From Thermothelomyces thermophilus ATCC 42464 (lineage: Eukaryota; Ascomycota; Sordariomycetes; Sordariales; Chaetomiaceae): 64,000 nt of DNA. The notes beneath the pieces were generated by a model. It was not told the DNA's origin, did no database searches, and saw nothing but the letters and a program-made list of their open reading frames with translations. Both the position numbers and the translations under genes were made by a program. Where the stretch lies: NCBI RefSeq assembly GCF_000226095.1, contig NC_016477.1, positions 434,001-498,000 of the forward strand, read 5' to 3'. Shown here piece after piece: positions 57,919 to 64,000 of the stretch (position 1 is the stretch's first letter; every line of letters starts with the position of its first letter).

Positions 57919-59970
57919 ATGGCTTTCACGGGTCTCCTTGGCATCCCGGGCGACCGCGCGATGAAACCAAAGAGTCCGCCCAAGACTACGCCTTCGAAGA
58001 GCACATCCTCGAAGAGCGCATCCTCGAAGAGCACGGCATTGCAGCCTTCGACGACGTCGGTTCCCGAGCCAAAGTCGACGAGCACGCCCGAGCATATCGC
58101 AACAGAATCTGAGCTGCGGCCTCTCGACCCCGAACAGCCAGACCTTCGTGAGCTGAACGCCTGCTTAGAAGCCCTCGCCGCTGTCTTCCCCGACATCCAG
58201 ATACAGGTTTTCCGGGATATGCTCGCCAGTTTTGATGGTGAATCGAGGCTTGCTCTGGTCGCCGACGCTCTGCTGAAGAATCGGGTTTCGTGGGTCAAGG
58301 GCCGATGGAGGGTCGCTCCGAAGGACGACCAGCCAGCGGAAGAATTGGTCCCCAAGAAGGAGACATTCAGGAGCCCGGAATACAAACAGGCCGTGAAGAA
58401 CCTCGCTTGGCACGAATTCAAGGGCCTCTCGCGCTCGGCCATCAACGCCGTCCTGGCCGAACACAATTACTCGTACCTCGACGCCCGCCAAACGCTAGTC
58501 GACCTGTCATCCAAGTCCTGGCGCTTCACCATCTCTTCGCTGTTTCTACGGAGGAAGCCGGTGACGGCCACGGAGGCAGAGAACCACCCCCTAATCATCT
58601 GGAAGTCGACCGGTCGGGCTTCGATCGTGCCCACCCTCAAATCGACAGGCAATGCCGAGCTCGACCGGGAGCTCTTTGAAGCACTCGTTAAGCCACTGAC
58701 GGAACGCGCCCGGGCCGATCGCGAGGCCAAAGACCGCCAGACGGCGATGGAGCTGAACAAGGCGGAGGCGGAGGCGACCGGCAGCATGATTGAGTGTGCC
58801 TGCTGCTTCGCCGAGTCGGCTTTTGAGGAGTTCACATCGTGCAACGCCGACGGCCACATGATCTGCTTCCGGTGCGTGCAACACTGCATATCGGAGGCCG
58901 TGTTTGGGCAGGCCTGGCAGCGGAGCATCGTCAAGGAGACGGGCAGCCTCCGGTGCCCGGCCGCCGAGTCGACCGAGTGCCAAGGCTGCATCTCTCCCGA
59001 TCACATCCACCGGGCCATGCTCCAGGAGAGGAACGGCGCCGAGGTCCTGCGCCAGCTGGAGCGGCGCCTCGCGGACCACAACCTCGTGGCGAGCAACCTC
59101 CCACTGGTCCGCTGCCCGTTTTGCGGCTACGCCGAGGTCGACGACATCTATCTGCCCGTTAGCGAATCGGACCTGCGCCTCCGAACGGAGAGCGTCAATA
59201 CCTTTGTGCTGTGCACCATCTGCTTCTGCTGCCTGCCCTTTCTCTTGCCGCTCATCCTTTTCGGCTACCTGCTCGCCTTCGTCTTGTTCGTCACCGTTCT
59301 GGTCCGCTCTAAACGGACGTTTGGCGACGAGCTGATGACGGAGATGCGCGCGGCCATCGTCCGCCGGCGCCGGCGCCGGCGCGGTCTCCGCTTCAACTGC
59401 ATGAACCCGGAGTGCCGGCGGGCGTCGTGCCTGGCGTGCGAGAAGGCGTGGACGGACGTTCACGTGTGCAACGAGTCGTCGCTCGTGGCGCTGCGCACCC
59501 AGGTCGAGCAGGCCATGAGCATGGCGGTCAAGCGCGTGTGCCCCCGCTGCAACATGTCGTTCGTCAAGAACTCGGGCTGCAACAAGCTGACCTGTCCCTG
59601 CGGTTACCAGATGTGCTACGTCTGCCGCAAGGACATCGGCGGCGTCGGCGAGGGAGCCGACAACGGGTACCAGCACTTCTGCCAGCACTTTCGGCCGCAC
59701 GGCGACGGCAGGAAGTGTACCGAGTGCACACGGTGCAACCTGTGGGAGACGGAGAACGAGGAGGAGGTGCTGCGCCGGGCCAAGGAGGAGGCCGAGCGCA
59801 AGTGGAGCGCGGCAGAGAAGAGAGAATTGTCGGGGGCCGACATGAGGTATCTAGAGACGGGCCTGCCCTCTCAACCACCGGTCAAAAGCATTACCGCGAC
59901 GTTGCGCGAGGGAAAGTGGCCGACGTTGGCCGAGGTTTGTGACGTGATAATCGATATCGTCTTTGTTTGA
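57919..59970 (+). CDS. RBR-type E3 ubiquitin ligase, RNF216/TRIAD3-like, with membrane segment
   Basis: Single exon, 683 residues. After a Ser/Lys/Thr-rich start, residues about 75-120 (LNACLEALAAVFPDIQIQVF) resemble a CUE-like helix bundle, and HEFKGLSRSAINAVLAEHN looks like a second one. RING1 begins at Cys293 (ECACCFAESAFEEF, then HMICFRCV). The IBR follows (VRCPFCGYAEVDDIYLP and, after a gap, FNCMNPECRRASCLACEKAW). RING2 is CPRCNMSFVKNSGCNKLTC with the likely catalytic Cys554, then CGYQMCYVC. Between the two IBR halves lies a strongly hydrophobic stretch, about residues 428-462 (CLPFLLPLILFGYLL), followed by a run of arginines. That suggests membrane association. The family gives thioester-type ubiquitin transfer; target unknown. 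Start Met could instead be Met15. Confidence 0.92.
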   Translation: MAFTGLLGIPGDRAMKPKSPPKTTPSKSTSSKSASSKSTALQPSTTSVPEPKSTSTPEHIATESELRPLDPEQPDLRELNACLEALAAVFPDIQIQVFRDMLASFDGESRLALVADALLKNRVSWVKGRWRVAPKDDQPAEELVPKKETFRSPEYKQAVKNLAWHEFKGLSRSAINAVLAEHNYSYLDARQTLVDLSSKSWRFTISSLFLRRKPVTATEAENHPLIIWKSTGRASIVPTLKSTGNAELDRELFEALVKPLTERARADREAKDRQTAMELNKAEAEATGSMIECACCFAESAFEEFTSCNADGHMICFRCVQHCISEAVFGQAWQRSIVKETGSLRCPAAESTECQGCISPDHIHRAMLQERNGAEVLRQLERRLADHNLVASNLPLVRCPFCGYAEVDDIYLPVSESDLRLRTESVNTFVLCTICFCCLPFLLPLILFGYLLAFVLFVTVLVRSKRTFGDELMTEMRAAIVRRRRRRRGLRFNCMNPECRRASCLACEKAWTDVHVCNESSLVALRTQVEQAMSMAVKRVCPRCNMSFVKNSGCNKLTCPCGYQMCYVCRKDIGGVGEGADNGYQHFCQHFRPHGDGRKCTECTRCNLWETENEEEVLRRAKEEAERKWSAAEKRELSGADMRYLETGLPSQPPVKSITATLREGKWPTLAEVCDVIIDIVFV

Positions 59971-60694
59971 TGGGTACAAGGAAGGCAACGGAAGGAGGAA
60001 GAAGAAGAAGAAGGAGAAAGGTGGCAGGCAACATGAGCAGAGTCGGTATGGAACAGACTCTGAATTTTGACATGGGCGCGTACTTGTAGGGATGGCAATA
60101 CCCAAGAGAAGGCTTCTTATGGCCTGACAGTAGTTTCAGTAGTTTCACCGAGTAATACGTTAATGGACCAGACATAACCATCTTGTCACCTTACATATGC
60201 CACTGATAAACAGAGAGCAGCGGCGTTGCTCTTGCAATCAATACACTTCCAAGATTTGGAAAAGGAAGGGAAAGGAAGAAGAGGGGGAGGGGGAGGGGGA
60301 GGGGGTTGGTTTTGGAAGTAGCTTGACTTACGTAATCCACCCAGCCAAGGTCTGCTCCCCGGAAATTTCGTGCTGCTTTTGTTCTCGCAACGCGCACACG
60401 CGCCGCTTAGCGCAACCAAACCGCAAACCCGCGAACTTAGCAGCAACCGCGCCAACGCACCGAAACATAAGACGTTTGTTGGGAGCGTCATTCTGCCGCA
60501 GTCGCAGGGGGGCCGATTCGAGATTGCTACAGCCATTGATTGCCAAGGGGAATTAATCCACAGTCACCGACCCCCGGATAATAAATAGGGAAAGACGACG
60601 CTGCACGCTGCACGCTGCACTCTGCACGCTGCACATTGCCCCTACGCACCGCTTATAGGTCAGGTCGCCGCCGCCGCACTTCGCCGCCGCCGCG
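59971..60694. other. Intergenic spacer, ARP9 promoter
   Basis: RBR 3' flank and ARP9 promoter. It has a GGGGGA tract at about 60282-60305 and five tandem GCTGCAC heptamers at 60600-60634. Confidence 0.6.
60600..60634. repeat. Tandem GCTGCAC heptamer, five copies
   Basis: Five consecutive 7-bp units, the fourth TCTGCAC, ending 61 bp before the ARP9 ATG. Confidence 0.85.
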
Positions 60695-63140
60695 ATGTCG
60701 AGCCAGACGGGCAAGTGGCGCGAGGACCAGGTGCTCATCATCTGCCCCGGCAGCCAGACCACCCTCGCCCAGCTCGGCTGCAACGAGCTGACGCCGCCCG
60801 CGCACCGGTTCCCCACGCGCATGTTCCGGGACGTCGATTCGGACAATTGGCGGCCCTACCACACGTACAAGCGGAGGAAGGGCGGAGACGGCGGTGCCAA
60901 GAAGGAGGAGGAGGGCGACAAGGCCGCGGCGGGCGGGCAGGAGGAGGGCGCCGCCGAGGGTGCCGCCGGGGGGGAGGAAGAGGAGTGGGAGTATGTCGAG
61001 GACGTGGACTCGGTGGAGGGGGCGGTTTATCCCATCCAGGGTACGTGTTTTTTTTTTTTTTTCCTTGCTCTTGGTTTCCCGTTTCCCCCCTCACCCCATC
61101 CCTGATTGCGATTGCGATTGCGATTATGCCGGCAGTGTTCTGACGAGGTGGCGTGTAGCCGGCCGCATCGTCCACATGGACGCCTTCCTCGCCTTCCTCG
61201 AACACGTCCACTCCCAGCTGACGACGACCTACCACAACACGCCCATCATGCTGATGGCGTCGCCGCAATGGACGCGCCCGGACTGCGAGGCCATCGCGCG
61301 CTACGTCTTCGAGAAGACAAAGACCCCCGCCCTGTGCCTCATCCACAGCGGCATCGCCACCCAGTACGGCCTCAAGTGGCCCAACATGACCGTCGTCGAC
61401 GTCGGCTACGAGAAGGTCGACGTCACGTGTATCCACGACGGCCGCGTCGTGTCGCACAAGGACGTCGGGCCGGACGAGGAGATCAGCGGCGGCGAGGTCT
61501 TCACCAGGCGCCTGTTGAAGCTGCTGGAGGGGAAGGGCTTCGACTACGACATGGCCGAGCAGCTCAAGAAGAGCCCCATCTGCGAGGTGCTCCCGTACGC
61601 GCCGGACCGGGAGGAACTGATGGAGCTGCCGGTCGAGACGGAAGCGTCGTTATCGGGGACGGCGACGGCAGCGGGAGCGCCGGGAAGTGAGGCGTCCAAG
61701 ATCGGAGAGGCGGCGAAGAGCTTTGCGACGGACGCGGACGACGAGGCCGGGACCGGCACGGAGGTCAACGCCGTGGAGGAGGACGGCGTGTTGGATGTCG
61801 CCAACATCGTCGCGAGCGGGCAGACGAGGGAGTTCCTGGCCAAGAAGGAGAAGGAGAAGGCCGAGAAGGGGAAGGCCGGGCGAAAAGGGAAAGACAAAGA
61901 GGGCGGGGGCGGTGATGCTCCGAAACCGGTCCGGTTGCCCAACTCGAAGAAGGTCCGAAATGTGTTTCACTACGAGGAGCTCGTGACGGAGGACGTCCCG
62001 GTTGCGCCGCCGGCCCAAGAAAACGGCACTAAGGATGGCGGCGGCGATCAGGATGCCAACATGACCGATGCACCGGCCGAAGCACCGACCGAAGCGCCAG
62101 CCGACGCACCAGCCGAAGGCGAGGCCGACGATACAACCAGGCCGGAGGCAGCCGCCGAGCCGCAGTCGCAACATGCCCACCAGCCAGAACAAGCCCAGCG
62201 GGAAGAGCAGCAGCAGAAGCAGCAGCAGGAGGAGGAACAGCAACAACAATCGGAACCGCAACCGCAACCTCCCTCGGAACAGCAGCCATCAGAGCCCGCG
62301 CCGACGGCGACGGAACGGGTAACACGGCGTGTCCGTCGCGACATCGAGGTCGGCCTCGAGCGGTTCCAGTTCGCGGACCGCAAGGAGATCGACCGGATCG
62401 TCACGGCCATCTACCGGGCCGTCCAGGGCATCGAGGACATGTACATGCGCCCCGGGTGCTGGGAGAACATTGTCTTCGTCGGCAACGGGGCGCGCATCCG
62501 CGGGCTCCGCGACAACATCATCCAGACGCTCCAGGCGCGCCACCACATCTCGCCCAGCTCGGCCATCATGTTCACGTCGGAGCTGCCCTCTAACATGGGC
62601 ACCCCGTCGGGAACCGGGTCGCAGACGCCGACCTCGTCCTTCGCGGGCGCCCCGCACCAGCTCCCGACCTCGAGCAACGTCAACCCGCTGCTGCAGGCGG
62701 CCACGACGGCAAACATGGCGGGGGCCAACAACAACGCGGCGGCCGGGTCGGGCGGCGCGGGCGACGCGGGCGGCGGCGGCGGCGGCACCAGCCACCACTT
62801 CCACAGCCAGACGCCGACCAACATCCGGCTGGCGCCGCTGCCCAACTACCTGACCGAATGGGCCAAGCACGGGTTCGAGGAGGCCATGTTCCTGGGCGCC
62901 CAGGTCGCCGCCCGGCTGGCCTTTTGCATCCATAACCTGGACGCGCAGGGCCTCGAGGCGCAGCGGCTGATGAGCCTGAGTCGGGTCGATTATAAGTGAG
63001 TAAATAAATTCGCTGCTTGATTCCTCTCCCTCTCCCCTTCCCATAGATTAGGGTTCCTTTTTTCGCGTAAAATGCTAACCTTCGTTGATTACAGTGAACT
63101 GGGCCCTAAGGGAATCCGGTCGCATTCGATGCTTGGGTGA
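60695..63140 (+). CDS. arp9: Actin-related protein ARP9 (SWI/SNF and RSC subunit)
   Basis: Nuclear actin-related protein of SWI/SNF-class remodellers, pairing with ARP7-type subunits in yeast. Exons 60695-61040, 61159-62995, 63095-63140; 742 residues. The N-terminus EDQVLIICPGSQTTLAQLG, then YVEDVDSVEGAVYPI and GRIVHMDAFLAFLEH are characteristic of fungal Arp9, as are MTVVDVGYEKVDVTCIHDG, SGGEVFTRRLLKLL and WENIVFVGNGARIRGLRDNI. The actin fold is interrupted by two large low-complexity inserts: Lys/Glu/Ala-rich then Gln/Pro-rich between about residues 300 and 510, and Asn/Gly-rich after SSAIMFTSEL. Exon 3 is only 46 nt and supplies the last 14 residues, NELGPKGIRSHSML. Intron 1 has a T14 run at about 61049-61062. 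Confidence 0.92.
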
Positions 63141-63458
63141 AGCTGAGGCACTGGATGATGTGTTTTGAAGAAGAGAGATGAAATGGAAAACAAAATAGGC
63201 GAGAGAGTGAGTCAGGGAGAGCACAGCGAGCCGGCGACGGTTTCAATAGGACAGCAGCGTTGGCTAATTCGGCAGCAGTTGTCTCGGGAGTTTGGGGCAA
63301 AAAGCGTTTCATGACTGGAGTGGACGGGCAGGCAGGCAGGCAGGCAGGCGTAAAGTCGGAATTGTTCTTGTAGTCCGCGTAACTTCTACTAAGTAAGTAG
63401 TCTATCGGTATTGTTGGGGGAAAGATGGTGGGTGTGGTTTCCAAGTCGTAGCACGCCG

Positions 63459-63491
<33 letters not shown>

Positions 63492-64000
63492 ACGGACACC
63501 ACCAATGTGCCCTCCACCCCCGTGCTGAACATGACACCAGTGCTGTGCTGCGAGACTGGGGAAACACTAGCTTAAATCACATGCCCAGGAGTCGTTTTTC
63601 AGTGCGTGGCCGGCATATACTGTGTAGGGGCCCTGTAACCGGCAGACAACTCAAGCCCGAGCTCAACAGATCTTGAACTCATGGATTCGCCCCTTTCAAG
63701 GATCTCAGTGACCAGACATATGCATATGTGATCATATGGCTTCACCAGCATTCTGGTCTCGCCATGGTAGAAAGCAGCAGGTGAGGGTGTCCATCATGCA
63801 AGTCATTCGTTCCAAAAGGGACACTGCCACCAGTCACATTGTGGTTTTGACAACAGCAGCGCCGCACGGGAGTCGAGATCGATTTTGTCAGAAAGAACTT
63901 GAACAAGTACAAGTAAGCCGGGCAAAAACGCGAGTTCGATGCGATCAGTCGGGTTGGATTGGACTGGACCATGATGAGAGAGAGAGAGAGGGTTCAAGAG
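63141..64000. other. Right-end intergenic region
   Basis: ARP9 3' flank. It contains (GGCA)n at about 63327-63350, (CTG)9 at 63461-63487 and a short GA run near 63977-63990. No gene recognised before the window edge. Confidence 0.6.
63461..63487. repeat. (CTG)9 microsatellite
   Basis: Nine perfect CTG units, outside any called gene. Confidence 0.9.

Overview
The window is 64 kb of nuclear DNA from a filamentous ascomycete, most likely a sordariomycete near Neurospora/Chaetomiaceae. The evidence is short GT-AG introns with TACTAAC/CTAAC-like branch sites, GC-rich coding sequence, and recognisable filamentous-fungal orthologues: a GNA-3-type G-alpha, a ras-1-type Ras, an ASD-4/AreB GATA factor, an 894-residue FOX2 and ARP9. 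Placement at family level is inference. I see 21 protein genes, no tRNA or rRNA genes, no CRISPR array and no recognisable transposon or provirus.

Layout. 1-2.8 kb: glycogen phosphorylase (minus, 3' end outside the window). 4.9-6.3 kb: GNA-3-type G-alpha (minus). 10.1-12.8 kb: cullin-1 (minus). 13.9-15.1 kb: SRF1-like membrane protein (minus). 16.5-17.4 kb: mitochondrial K+/H+-exchange-related protein (plus). 17.9-19.1 kb: polyhistidine, probably tail-anchored protein (minus). 20.9-22.8 kb: ASD-4/AreB GATA factor (minus), divergent from KRR1 (23.7-24.8 kb, plus). 25.3-26.5 kb: MDR oxidoreductase (plus), convergent with an OTU-like protein (26.8-27.5 kb, minus). 29.2-30.1 kb: Ras1 (minus). 33.3-34.8 kb: MoCF-domain protein with microexons (minus), divergent from GMF/AIM7 (35.1-35.9 kb, plus), which is convergent with NBP35 (36.1-37.1 kb, minus). 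38.8-40.7 kb: ECM11 (plus). 41.2-42.3 kb: glycerate-kinase-like TDA10 (minus). 43.4-46.5 kb: FOX2 (plus). 47.4-50.0 kb: SYLF-domain protein (minus). 54.2-55.6 kb: F-box protein (minus). 57.9-60.0 kb: RBR ubiquitin ligase (plus). 60.7-63.1 kb: ARP9 (plus).

These are mostly single-copy housekeeping and signalling genes, with no operon-like or secondary-metabolite clustering. Loose functional links exist: GNA-3 and Ras1 in nutrient/cAMP signalling, cullin-1 with the F-box protein and the RBR ligase in ubiquitylation, GMF and the SYLF protein in actin control, glycogen phosphorylase and FOX2 in reserve mobilisation. Their neighbourhood is probably incidental. Gaps of 1-4 kb carry (TATG)n/(CATA)n arrays, homopolymers and a recurrent TACGGAGTAC decamer.

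The most rewarding observations are about gene structure. The GATA-factor gene has a 501-bp intron with six same-strand GATAA motifs just upstream of an in-frame internal ATG. The MoCF gene has apparent 9-nt and 18-nt microexons and a GC-AG intron. The RBR ligase has a hydrophobic segment inside its IBR region. FOX2 has no visible peroxisomal targeting signal. I found no clearly new multi-gene system. All exon borders were placed by hand from reading-frame continuity and splice consensus.
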